In this document: positions 1 through 7,526 of the stretch, one piece after another
Numbering within the stretch: position 1 is the first letter of the stretch
Layout of the letters: every line of letters begins with the position of its first letter
Assembly (NCBI GenBank): GCA_902826305.1
Contig: CADEEH010000045.1
Coordinates: forward strand, 1-35,065
DNA from: an uncultured Burkholderiales bacterium
Lineage (GTDB): Bacteria > Pseudomonadota > Gammaproteobacteria > Burkholderiales > Burkholderiaceae_E
DNA length: 35,065 bases
Direction of reading: 5' to 3'
Notes under the pieces: generated by a model
Database searches by the model: none
The model's input: only the letters and a program-made list of their open reading frames with translations
Told to the model about the DNA's origin: nothing
Position numbers and translations under genes: made by a program

Positions 1-1569
1 GTCACACGACTCGAGGTGTGTGAAGCCGATGTGCCGCATCATCGGCAGGAAGTGCTCCGGGTGGTCCAGGCAGATCACGAAGCTGCCCAGGTCGGGCAAC
101 GTCAACCACTGGTGAAACGTCGCCATCTGCACGCCGTTCATCGCCGCCGAACGACGGACCTGCCCCCCCGCCGCGAAGTTCCAGCGCGCCAGCACCTGGC
201 GATCACCCGGGCGCGGGGCGGACACGTCGTGCAGTGCCCGCCACACCGACGCCGTCACGGGGTCGGACGCGCGCTGCGCGTCGTCGAGCGCGGCAAGGTC
301 GATCGACAGCGTCGCGCCGACGAGTTGCCCCGGCCCGGGTCGTACCACCCACGCCGTGCACGATCGATGCACCCACCAGCGGGCGATCGACGCGCGTTGC
401 GCCGCCGACACCTCGTCGCCGAGGATCGCGGGCAGCAACGCCAGGTCGCTGTGTGTCCCGCGCTCGAAGTACACGCTGCCCAGCGCCCGGAAATCGATGA
501 AGGGCTGCATCGAAGGCGAGCGCCGATGGGTGTAGATGATGTCGAACGTCGGATGGGTGCCGGCCTGCGCGGGATGGCGCGCGCGGCCGTACAGGTGGGA
601 GCGGACGGCAACGTGGACTTCGCGATAGCGATCGGGATGCCGCCAGCGCAGTTCGTCGTCGATCGCGTCGCGCACCAGGTCGTGCGGGAAGAGCCCCGTC
701 GCGGCGCTCTCGACGAAACTCAGCGAGGCCAGCCACTCGAACAGCTCGCGGGCGCGGCCGGCGTCGACCGAGTCGGCCAGCAGCGGCTCGGTGGTCAGGC
801 GCGCGTGTGCGCACACCTCGAGCGCCCGTCGATGCGATTCGCTGGGCGCCTGGGCGGTGAACCGTGCCGCCAGCTGGCGCACCACGTCATGGTCGAGCTG
901 GCGCGGCACTTCGCCGGTCGATGCCACGATGTCGGCCACGAGCGTCAGTGCGAGCGGGTGGCCGTGGCTCAGCTGCACGATCGCCTCGTGATGCGCGGCC
1001 GGAATCGCCCGGGCGTCGAGATAACGCGCGCAATCGTCGTCGGCGAGATTGCGCAGGCCGACCGTGCGCGTGGCCTCGCGCCACACCGGATCGGTACGCC
1101 AGACCGCGTCCGGCGCCGCGCGCGTGGCGATCAGCACGCGCAGCGTCGGCGGCAGTTCGGCGAGGAAACATTCGCGCAACCAGCCGGCCAGATGCGCGAG
1201 GTGTTCGAACGAGTCGATCACGAGCAATCGCCGGGCGGGCTCGGATCCGCCGGTCTCGACGAGGCGCTTCGGATCGGCATCACCGTCCGCAACGCCCAGC
1301 GCGTGTCCGAGCGCGCGCACGAGTCCCGCGACCGTCGGCTCGACCTCGCGGGCGTCGATACGCACGGACTCGATGCCATGGCCGGTCGCGAGCGCGCGTG
1401 CCCGTTCCAGCAGGCAGCTCTTGCCGATGCCACCCGGACCGTGGATCAGGAAGATGGGCACCGCCGGAGGATCCGAGGCGAACGACCGATCCATCAGCGC
1501 CAGCTCGGCATCACGTCCGACGAATGTCTGTGCGATGCGGGCGCGCATCCTGTCGGCCAGACGCTCCAT
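1..1569 (-). CDS. STAND-type P-loop ATPase, probable signalling/regulatory protein (3' end outside window)
   Basis: Open from an ATG at 1569 to the window edge: 523 codons without a stop, so the C-terminus lies outside. After a short leader comes VGRDAEL, then Walker A GPGGIGKS (residues 44-51) and Walker B LLVIDSFEHL (about 115-124). A later GHPLAL motif resembles the GLPLA motif of NB-ARC/STAND ATPases. This order is typical of signal-transduction ATPases of the LuxR/MalT kind, which use an ATP switch to control a C-terminal output or sensor domain. The last ~100 visible residues (from about GATLSIDL to RHIGF) look faintly GNAT-like, a weak inference. The output domain is not visible, so the function stays open. 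The gene lies 98 bases downstream of cheW on the same strand and may be read with it or have its own promoter. No good Shine-Dalgarno sequence precedes the ATG, so the start could lie somewhat upstream, where the frame remains open. Confidence 0.72.
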   Translation of the reverse strand, partial: MERLADRMRARIAQTFVGRDAELALMDRSFASDPPAVPIFLIHGPGGIGKSCLLERARALATGHGIESVRIDAREVEPTVAGLVRALGHALGVADGDADPKRLVETGGSEPARRLLVIDSFEHLAHLAGWLRECFLAELPPTLRVLIATRAAPDAVWRTDPVWREATRTVGLRNLADDDCARYLDARAIPAAHHEAIVQLSHGHPLALTLVADIVASTGEVPRQLDHDVVRQLAARFTAQAPSESHRRALEVCAHARLTTEPLLADSVDAGRARELFEWLASLSFVESAATGLFPHDLVRDAIDDELRWRHPDRYREVHVAVRSHLYGRARHPAQAGTHPTFDIIYTHRRSPSMQPFIDFRALGSVYFERGTHSDLALLPAILGDEVSAAQRASIARWWVHRSCTAWVVRPGPGQLVGATLSIDLAALDDAQRASDPVTASVWRALHDVSAPRPGDRQVLARWNFAAGGQVRRSAAMNGVQMATFHQWLTLPDLGSFVICLDHPEHFLPMMRHIGFTHLESCD

Positions 1570-1667
1570 GGCCGAATGATGATCGCCCTGGGGGCCGGTG
1601 TCGACCCCGGCAGCGGGCTGCGCACTTGCAGACCGCCGCGCACAGCCGATCCCTCCGTCGCAGCGGA

Positions 1668-2228
1668 CTATTGCACTCCGGCGGCCATCAGCCCCATCTC
1701 GGCGCTGCACATCAGGGCCTCGATGTCGATCAGGATGAGCATGCGTTCGACATCGCCGCTGCTGATGCAGCCCATGCCGGTGATGTAGCCTGCATCGACC
1801 GACGAGTTCAGCTGCGGCGCGGGCTTGATGTCACCGGCGCCCAGCTCCAGCACGTCGGACACCGAGTCCACGATCACGCCGATCACCCGCCCGCACACGT
1901 TGAGCACGATCACGACAGTGAAGTCCGTGAAGTCGGCCTTCTCGCAGCCCAGCTTCAGGCGCAGGTCCACGATCGGCACGATCACGCCGCGCAGGTTCAC
2001 CACGCCCCTGATGAAGGGCGGGGCGCTGGCGATCCGGGTGGGCTCCTCGTAGCTGCGGATCTCCTGCACACGCAGGATGTCGATGCCGTACTCCTCGGCG
2101 CCCAGTCGGAAGCTGAGGTATTCCTGGGGCACGGCTGCCACGGTCTGCGCGGCGGCCGTCGCGGTGGCATCACCCACGAAGGCCGTGAGGCCGGAGCCGG
2201 CCGGACGCTCTTTGGCGACGATCGTCAT
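1668..2228 (-). CDS. cheW: CheW chemotaxis coupling protein
   Basis: A 186-residue single-domain CheW, the adaptor that links chemoreceptors to CheA in the polar array. An N-terminal extension of about 30 residues rich in Ala and Thr precedes the domain, which begins near [19 protein letters not shown]. Family hallmarks are [17 protein letters not shown] and the [19 protein letters not shown] strand pair; the end reads [11 protein letters not shown]. The start ATG overlaps the stop of the upstream chemoreceptor gene by four bases (ATGA, 2225-2228), which points to translational coupling and a two-gene operon driven from the sigma-28 promoter at 3883-3910. It is distinct from the three-domain CheW protein at 26484-28109, so the organism has at least two coupling proteins. 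Confidence 0.95.
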   Translation of the reverse strand: MTIVAKERPAGSGLTAFVGDATATAAAQTVAAVPQEYLSFRLGAEEYGIDILRVQEIRSYEEPTRIASAPPFIRGVVNLRGVIVPIVDLRLKLGCEKADFTDFTVVIVLNVCGRVIGVIVDSVSDVLELGAGDIKPAPQLNSSVDAGYITGMGCISSGDVERMLILIDIEALMCSAEMGLMAAGVQ

Positions 2229-3832
2229 CGCTGGATCTCCCGGCTGGAGTGAGCCGGCTGTCCGTGGCTGCCACCAGAGGCGAGCTTGAACACCGCCACC
2301 GCCTGCACCAGCTGCTGGGCCTGGCTGCGCAGGCTCTCGGCGGCAGCGGCACTTTCTTCCACCAGCGCGGCGTTCTGCTGCGTCGCCTGGTCCATCTGGC
2401 TCACAGCGTCGCCGACCTGCTGCACGCCCGCGCTCTGCTCGAGGCTGGCCGAGGTGATCTCGGCCACGATGTCGCTCACGCGCTGGATCGAGCCGACGAT
2501 CTCGCCCATGGTCTTGCCGGCCTGGTCCACCAGGACCGTGCCTTGCTCCACCTGCTCGACGCTGCGGCCGATGAGGGACTTGATCTCCTTGGCCGCCTCG
2601 GCGCTGCGTTGCGCCAGCGTACGGACCTCTCCGGCCACCACGGCGAAGCCGCGGCCCTGCTCGCCGGCGCGCGCCGCTTCCACCGCGGCGTTCAGCGCCA
2701 GGATGTTGGTCTGGAAGGCGATGCCGTCGATCACGCTGATGATGTCGCCGATCTTGCGGCTGCTGTCGTTGATGCCCTGCATCGTGACCACCACCTTGCC
2801 CACCACTTCGCCGCCCTGGGCTGCGACGGCGGAGGCGCCCTGCGCCAACTGCTTGGCCTGCTGCGCGCTCTCGGCATTGTGGCGCACCGTGGTTCCCAGC
2901 TCCTCCATCGTGGCCGTGGTCTCCTGCAACGCGCTGGCCTGTTCTTCGGTCCGGCCGGAAAGATCCTGGTTGCCCTGGGCGATCTGTGCGCTGGCGGTGG
3001 CCACACTCTCGGAGTTCTGGCGCACGTTGTGGACCACCTGGGCCAGGCTGGCCTGCATGCGCGCCAGGTTGGCCATGATGCTGGTGCTGTCGCCCCGCTT
3101 CACGGGCACTTCCGCGCTGAGGTCGCCGCGCGCCACACGATCGGCCACGTTGGCGGCCTCGCCCGGCTCGGCGCCCAGTTGCGCGAAGATGCTGCGGGCC
3201 AGCAGGAAGCCCAGCAGGCCGGCTACCACGCACAGCGCGAAGCCGCCCAGCGACAGCGTGTAGGTGGTCGTCGACGCCATCGAGTCCAGCGCCTGCGAAC
3301 GGATGACCAGCAGATCCGACTCGGCCTTCGCGAACTCGGCGATGCCGGCGCGGAAAGCGTCCATCGCGGCCTTGTCCTTGGCAGCCGCGAACTCCTTGAA
3401 CACGTTTTCCACGGGCACCTTGCCGGCCGAGGCATCCCGGCGCAACGCCATCAGCGTGCCGGCCACCTCCATGAACTGCTTGTGCTGCCCCATCATCTTC
3501 TCCAGACGGGCTTGCTGCGCGGCGTTGTCGGAGGTGAGGGACCTGGCCTTGTCGAAATGAGCGCCGAAGTCCTGCTGGCCTTGCTTGAGCGGCTCCAGGA
3601 ACTTCTCGTCGCCGCTGGCCACGAAGCCGCGCAGGCCGGTCTCGATGTTGACCATGCTCAGCAGCATCTGCTCGGACTGCGCCATCACCTGGTAGGTGTG
3701 CGTATTCCACTTCACCGTCTCGAGCAGTTTGCCGGTGCTCATCAGAGCCACACCGATCAGCACGCCGGCCAGGGCCAGGATGGCGGCAAAGGTGGCGACA
3801 AGCTTCTTCTTGAGCGTCCAGTGGCTGAACAT
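2225..3832 (-). CDS. Methyl-accepting chemotaxis protein with CHASE3-type sensor
   Basis: A 535-residue transmembrane chemoreceptor. TM1 lies at about residues 11-31. A periplasmic four-helix sensor follows, with the CHASE3 signature [19 protein letters not shown] (about 64-82). TM2 is at about 185-212, then HAMP and a cytoplasmic hairpin with tip [20 protein letters not shown]. The hairpin resembles the Tar/Tsr class, but no C-terminal NWETF-type CheR tether is seen. The reading frame extends upstream to an ATG at 3955. I chose 3832 because AGGGGG lies just upstream, the protein then begins with a normal signal-anchor ([10 protein letters not shown]), and the FliA promoter sits between the two ATGs, so the upstream one would not be on that transcript. 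The gene is followed by cheW with a four-base overlap. Its ligand cannot be told from sequence; CHASE3 domains sense diverse extracellular cues. Confidence 0.93.
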   Translation of the reverse strand: MFSHWTLKKKLVATFAAILALAGVLIGVALMSTGKLLETVKWNTHTYQVMAQSEQMLLSMVNIETGLRGFVASGDEKFLEPLKQGQQDFGAHFDKARSLTSDNAAQQARLEKMMGQHKQFMEVAGTLMALRRDASAGKVPVENVFKEFAAAKDKAAMDAFRAGIAEFAKAESDLLVIRSQALDSMASTTTYTLSLGGFALCVVAGLLGFLLARSIFAQLGAEPGEAANVADRVARGDLSAEVPVKRGDSTSIMANLARMQASLAQVVHNVRQNSESVATASAQIAQGNQDLSGRTEEQASALQETTATMEELGTTVRHNAESAQQAKQLAQGASAVAAQGGEVVGKVVVTMQGINDSSRKIGDIISVIDGIAFQTNILALNAAVEAARAGEQGRGFAVVAGEVRTLAQRSAEAAKEIKSLIGRSVEQVEQGTVLVDQAGKTMGEIVGSIQRVSDIVAEITSASLEQSAGVQQVGDAVSQMDQATQQNAALVEESAAAAESLRSQAQQLVQAVAVFKLASGGSHGQPAHSSREIQR

Positions 3833-4219
3833 GGTGGCCCCCTGCTGGCTGCCTGGCACCGCGCCCGGCTTGACCTTCGGAGGTATCGGCAGACGACCGC
3901 GCATCTTGAGTCCGGAGATCTTGCAGGTCGAACCGGTCACGGGTTCGCGAAACATTCCCTGTTTCGGGGCACGCTCGCTCGCTTGGCCGCGCCGACCCGG
4001 ATGGTTCCGCGCGAAGCCTCAGATCGTTGATTCGACTGGGATTCCACGTTCGTCGGCCTTGCCCGAGCGCCCGGTGTCGAGCCTGCAGGGTCGCATCGGC
4101 ATCGGCATCGGCCGGCCGGCCGGGTGCGCATGGGATTGGTGCATCACGCCGGGGGCGAGAGGGCCACGGATGGCTTCATCCCGTCGGGCGCACAATCGGG
4201 CGTCACCAGGAGTGCAGGC
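3833..4219. other. Divergent intergenic region between the chemoreceptor and phosphofructokinase genes
   Basis: This 387-base gap holds the sigma-28 promoter at 3883-3910 for the leftward operon. On the rightward side there is a Shine-Dalgarno AGGAG at 4208-4212, eight bases before the ATG at 4220, and a weak -10-like CACAAT near 4191. I see no convincing -35 for the rightward gene. Short frames in this gap look like shadows. The run CATCGGCATCGGCATCGGC near 4093 is a small imperfect repeat without an evident role. Confidence 0.5.
3883..3910 (-). promoter_or_regulatory. Sigma-28 (FliA) promoter for the chemoreceptor-cheW operon
   Basis: On the minus strand the sequence reads CTCAAG, 14 bases, then GCCGATAC. 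This fits the flagellar sigma-28 consensus (TCAAG, about 14-15 bases, GCCGATA) very closely. It lies 51 bases upstream of the chosen ATG at 3832, so the leader would be about 45 bases. It implies that the receptor and cheW are expressed with late flagellar genes, although no flagellar gene lies in the window. Confidence 0.8.
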
Positions 4220-5437
4220 ATGCGTCAATCCGGCAAGATCCTCGTCGCCCAGGGCGGCGGTCCGACCGCGGTCATCAACCAGTCGCTCGTCGGCGTGGTG
4301 CTCGAGGCGCGGCGCTTCCGTGACATCCAACGGGTCTACGGCGCACGCCATGGCGTGCGCGGCATCGTCGACGAGGATTTCGTCGACCTGACCCAGGAGA
4401 CCAGCCACAACCTGGAGCAGGTGGCCGACACGCCGGCCTCGGCGCTCGGCTCGACGCGCGACAAACCCGACCTTGCGTACTGCCACGAGATCTTCAAGGT
4501 CCTGCAGGCGCACGAGATCGGCCACTTCTTCTACATCGGCGGCAACGACTCGGCGGACACCGTTCGCATCGTCAGCGAGGAGGCGCGCAAGGCGGCCTAC
4601 CCGCTGCGCAGCATCCACATCCCGAAGACGATCGACAACGACCTGGTCGGCAACGACCACACGCCGGGATTCCCGTCGGCGGCGCGATTCGTCGCCCAGG
4701 CCTTCGCCGGGGCGAATCTGGACAACGCGGCGCTGCCCGGTGTCTATGTCGCGGTGGTGATGGGCCGCCACGCCGGCTTCCTGACCGCCGCCTCCGCGCT
4801 GGGCAAGAAGTTCCCGGACGACGGCCCGCACCTGATCTACGTCCCCGAGCGCACCTTCGTGCTCGACCGATTCCTCGCCGACGTGAAGGCGACCTACGAA
4901 CGTTTCGGGCGCTGCGTGATCGCGGTCTCCGAAGGCGTCCACGACGAACAGGGCGCACCGATCGCCGCCCGGCTCGCCGGGGATCTCGAGCGCGACGCAC
5001 ACGGCAACCTGCAGTTGTCCGGCAGCGGTGCGCTGGCCGATCTGCTCTGCGAGGAGATCAGGAGCCGGCTGAAGATCAAGCGTGTGCGCGGCGACACCTT
5101 CGGTTACCTGCAGCGCAGCTTCATCGGTTGCGTCAGCGACGTCGACCAGCGCGAGGCCCGCGAGGTCGGCGAGAAGGCCGTGCAATACGCGATGTGGGGC
5201 GAGTGTGACGGTTCGGTGGCGATCCGGCGTACCGGCTTCTACTCGGTCGACTACGAGCTCGTGCCGCTCGATACGGTGGCCGGCAGGACGCGGATGATGG
5301 ACGATGCGTTCATCAGTGCGAGCGGCTGCGATGTCACCGATGCATTCCGCCTCTGGCTGCGCCCGTTGCTCGGCTCGGGCATGCCCGACGCCTACCGCCT
5401 GCGTCCCAATGCGGTGGCCAAGGTGCTGAACCGCTGA
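4220..5437 (+). CDS. pfp: Pyrophosphate-dependent 6-phosphofructokinase
   Basis: A 405-residue PfkA-superfamily enzyme that interconverts fructose 6-phosphate and fructose 1,6-bisphosphate, almost certainly with pyrophosphate as phosphoryl donor. The phosphate-binding loop reads QGGGPTAVIN (11-20). The donor-specificity loop reads GGNDS (107-111), with Asp110 where ATP enzymes have Gly. The catalytic loop reads PKTIDND (135-141), with Lys136 where ATP enzymes have Gly. This Asp plus Lys pair is the accepted mark of PPi enzymes. MGRHAGF follows further on. The frame stays open upstream to 4124, but the ATG at 4220 has AGGAG eight bases before it and begins directly with the fold (MRQSGKILVAQGG). 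The PPi enzyme is reversible and saves ATP, and is common in methylotrophic and autotrophic proteobacteria. The gene appears monocistronic and is followed by the kdp leader. Confidence 0.93.
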   Translation: MRQSGKILVAQGGGPTAVINQSLVGVVLEARRFRDIQRVYGARHGVRGIVDEDFVDLTQETSHNLEQVADTPASALGSTRDKPDLAYCHEIFKVLQAHEIGHFFYIGGNDSADTVRIVSEEARKAAYPLRSIHIPKTIDNDLVGNDHTPGFPSAARFVAQAFAGANLDNAALPGVYVAVVMGRHAGFLTAASALGKKFPDDGPHLIYVPERTFVLDRFLADVKATYERFGRCVIAVSEGVHDEQGAPIAARLAGDLERDAHGNLQLSGSGALADLLCEEIRSRLKIKRVRGDTFGYLQRSFIGCVSDVDQREAREVGEKAVQYAMWGECDGSVAIRRTGFYSVDYELVPLDTVAGRTRMMDDAFISASGCDVTDAFRLWLRPLLGSGMPDAYRLRPNAVAKVLNR

Positions 5438-5446
5438 TGCCGCGAG

Positions 5447-5500
5447 CTTGACGATTTCTTGATGCCGGCGCGCCGATTCTTGGCACCAGCTTGATACGGC
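5447..5500 (+). promoter_or_regulatory. Candidate KdpE operator: four phased CTTGR elements
   Basis: CTTGACG (5447), CTTGATG (5458), CTTGGCA (5479) and CTTGATA (5490) start 11, 21 and 11 bases apart, so all four lie on about the same face of the helix. Two pairs of direct half-sites 11 bp apart is how OmpR-family regulators such as KdpE dock as head-to-tail dimers. The array lies just before the first gene of the kdp operon, whose last gene encodes KdpE. The assignment to KdpE is inferred from position and spacing; the sequence does not match the T-rich E. coli Kdp box that I know. Confidence 0.5.
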
Positions 5501-5508
5501 GAGTCGCA

Positions 5509-5535
5509 ACATCCTCCGTGTGAATCGGAGGATGT
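5509..5535 (+). promoter_or_regulatory. Perfect hairpin covering the first Shine-Dalgarno of the kdp operon
   Basis: ACATCCTCCG (5509-5518) and CGGAGGATGT (5526-5535) form a 10-bp perfect inverted repeat around the 7-base loop TGTGAAT. The right arm contains GGAGGA, the ribosome binding site of the ATG at 5537, and ends one base before that ATG. As RNA it would hide the ribosome binding site; as DNA it could be a dyad operator. Confidence 0.65.
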
Positions 5536-5536
5536 G

Positions 5537-5638
5537 ATGGACCTCGTCTACCTGCTGGTGGCGGCCTTGCTCTGGGGCGCCGTGTTCGGCCTCGCACGCG
5601 GCTGTGAACGCCTGCAACCCCGGGCGGTGACGCGATGA
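5537..5638 (+). CDS. Small single-pass membrane peptide at the head of the kdp operon
   Basis: A 33-codon frame starting at ATG 5537, with GGAGGA five bases upstream. One hydrophobic segment (about residues 3-20, [18 protein letters not shown]) is followed by a basic tail with RGCERLQPR. It overlaps the kdpF start by four bases (ATGA, 5635-5638), so translation of kdpF is probably coupled to it. Comparable short membrane peptides with a CERL-like tail precede kdpF in some proteobacteria (recalled, not checked). A role as accessory subunit or leader peptide is possible. Too short for most gene finders, but the ribosome binding site and overlap support translation. Confidence 0.7.
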   Translation: MDLVYLLVAALLWGAVFGLARGCERLQPRAVTR

Positions 5639-5727
5639 CCGTCTGGGACATCGTCGGCGGCCTGCTCGCGCTGGTCCTGCTGCTGTACCTGGTCGTCGCG
5701 CTGCTCCGGCCGGAGCTGTTCTCGTGA
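5635..5727 (+). CDS. kdpF: KdpF, small membrane subunit of the K+-transporting ATPase
   Basis: A 30-residue single-span membrane peptide, [20 protein letters not shown] to a PELFS end. It has the classic KdpF make-up: one transmembrane helix and the short C-terminal LLRPELF-like motif. KdpF sits at the KdpA interface and stabilises the KdpABC complex. It overlaps the upstream peptide gene by four bases and kdpA by four (GTGA, 5724-5727), which fits tight translational coupling and fixed stoichiometry. Confidence 0.92.
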   Translation: MTVWDIVGGLLALVLLLYLVVALLRPELFS

Positions 5728-7517
5728 CCGCACCCGCCTGGATGCAGCTGGCGACGTACCTGGCGCTGCTGCTGCTGATCGCCTGGCCGCTGGCCCGCAT
5801 GATGGAGGCGGTGATCCAGGGTCGTTTCACCGCCGGCGCGCGGTGGGAGCAGCCGCTCTGGCGGCTGGCCGGCATCGATCCCCGGCAGGAGCAGGGCTGG
5901 CTCGGCTACGCAACCGGGCTGCTGGTCTTCAACGGCCTGGGGGTCATCGCTCTGTACGCGTTGCAACGCCTGCAGCACGTGTTGCCGCTCAATCCGCAGG
6001 GGATGGCCGCGGTGGCGCCCGATTCGGCCTTCAACACCGCGATCAGTTTCGTCACCAACACCAACTGGCAGGGCTACGGCGGCGAGTCGACGATGAGCGA
6101 CCTGACGCAGATGTTCGGGCTGACGGTGCAGAACTTCCTGTCGGCGGCCACCGGCATCGTTGTCGTGAGCGCGCTGATCCGCGGCTTCGCGCGCCACGGC
6201 GCGCAGGCAGTGGGCAATGTCTGGGTCGACCTGACGCGGGTCACGTTGTGGATCCTGCTGCCGCTGTCGTTCGTCTTCGCGCTGGTGCTGGCCGGACAGG
6301 GTGTCGTCCAGACCCTGTCGCCGTACCCGGAACTGCAAACGGTCGAGCCGCTCGCCTGGCAGCAGCCGCGAATCGGCGACGACGGCCAGCCGGTCACCGA
6401 TGCCCAGGGGCAGGTGGTGCTGGAGGACAGACAGGGGGACACGCAGACCCTCGCGGTCGGGCCGGTCGCGTCGCAGCTGGCGATCAAGATGATCGGCACC
6501 AACGGCGGCGGCTTCTTCAACGCCAACTCGGCGCATCCGTACGAGAACCCGACGGCACTGACGAACTTCCTGCAGATGTTGTCGATCTTCGTGATCCCGA
6601 CTGCGCTGTGTTTCGTCTTCGGCCGCATGGTCGGCGACCTGCGGCAGGGCTGGGCGTTGCTGGCCGCGATGACGGTGGTGTTCGTGGTCGCGGTGGTGGC
6701 CGCCACGGTGGCCGAGCAGCAGGGCAACCCGGTGCTGGCCTCGCTCGGGGTCGACCAGCAGGCGGGTGCGACCCAGTCCGGGGGCAACATGGAAGGCAAG
6801 GAGGTGCGGTTCGGCATCAACGCCTCGACGCTGTTCGCGGCGATCACCACCGCCGCCAGTTGCGGCGCGGTGAACGCGATGCACGACAGCTTCACACCAC
6901 TCGGCGGCGCGGTGCCGCTGCTGCTGATCCAGTTGGGCGAGGTGATCTTCGGAGGTGTCGGCTCGGGCCTGTACGGCATGCTGGTGTTCGCGCTGATGGC
7001 CGTGTTCATCGCCGGTCTGATGATCGGCCGCACCCCCGAGTACCTGGGCAAGAAGATCGAGACCCACGAGATGAAGATGATCTCGATCGTGATCCTGGTG
7101 ACACCGCTGCTGGTGCTGCTGGGCACCGCGGTCGCCGTGCTCGCCGAGGCCGGCCGCACGGGCATCGCGAATCCCGGGCCCCACGGCTTCACCGAGGTGT
7201 TGTACGCGTTGTCCTCGGCGTCCAACAACAACGGCAGCGCGTTCGCCGGCCTGTCGGCGAACACACCGTTCTACAACACGCTGCTCGCGGTCGCGATGTG
7301 GTTCGGCCGCTTCGCGGTGATCGTGCCGGTGCTGGCGATCGCCGGTTCGCTGGCGGCCAAGAAGCGGATCGCGGTCACCGAGGGCACGCTGCCGACCCAC
7401 GGCCCGCTGTTCGTGGTGCTGCTGATCGGCACCGTGCTGCTGGTCGGACTGCTGAACTACGTGCCGGCGCTTGCACTCGGACCCGTGGTCGAGCACCTGA
7501 TGCTGAACCCGCGCTGA
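5724..7517 (+). CDS. kdpA: KdpA, potassium-translocating subunit of the K+ ATPase
   Basis: A 597-residue integral membrane protein of the K+-transporter superfamily that forms the high-affinity potassium pore of KdpFABC. Start is GTG at 5724, overlapping kdpF. All four pore-loop regions can be seen: [44 protein letters not shown] and [13 protein letters not shown]. The fold has about ten hydrophobic helices. It is some 40 residues longer than E. coli KdpA (557), mainly through a polar periplasmic stretch around residues 200-245 rich in Gln and Asp, a loop that varies in length in the family. The complex scavenges potassium when CorA/Trk/Kup-type systems no longer suffice. kdpB follows after nine bases. 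Confidence 0.97.
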   Translation: MTAPAWMQLATYLALLLLIAWPLARMMEAVIQGRFTAGARWEQPLWRLAGIDPRQEQGWLGYATGLLVFNGLGVIALYALQRLQHVLPLNPQGMAAVAPDSAFNTAISFVTNTNWQGYGGESTMSDLTQMFGLTVQNFLSAATGIVVVSALIRGFARHGAQAVGNVWVDLTRVTLWILLPLSFVFALVLAGQGVVQTLSPYPELQTVEPLAWQQPRIGDDGQPVTDAQGQVVLEDRQGDTQTLAVGPVASQLAIKMIGTNGGGFFNANSAHPYENPTALTNFLQMLSIFVIPTALCFVFGRMVGDLRQGWALLAAMTVVFVVAVVAATVAEQQGNPVLASLGVDQQAGATQSGGNMEGKEVRFGINASTLFAAITTAASCGAVNAMHDSFTPLGGAVPLLLIQLGEVIFGGVGSGLYGMLVFALMAVFIAGLMIGRTPEYLGKKIETHEMKMISIVILVTPLLVLLGTAVAVLAEAGRTGIANPGPHGFTEVLYALSSASNNNGSAFAGLSANTPFYNTLLAVAMWFGRFAVIVPVLAIAGSLAAKKRIAVTEGTLPTHGPLFVVLLIGTVLLVGLLNYVPALALGPVVEHLMLNPR

Positions 7518-7526
7518 GGACATGCG

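Noticed and set aside
1668-3710. A single 680-residue protein ending in CheW
   Set aside because: Its first ~490 residues are an out-of-frame reading of the chemoreceptor gene. The CheW part has its own ATG at 2228, coupled to the receptor stop.
3833-3955. Upstream start of the chemoreceptor at 3955
   Set aside because: The added 41 residues are not family-like, and the sigma-28 promoter lies downstream of this ATG.
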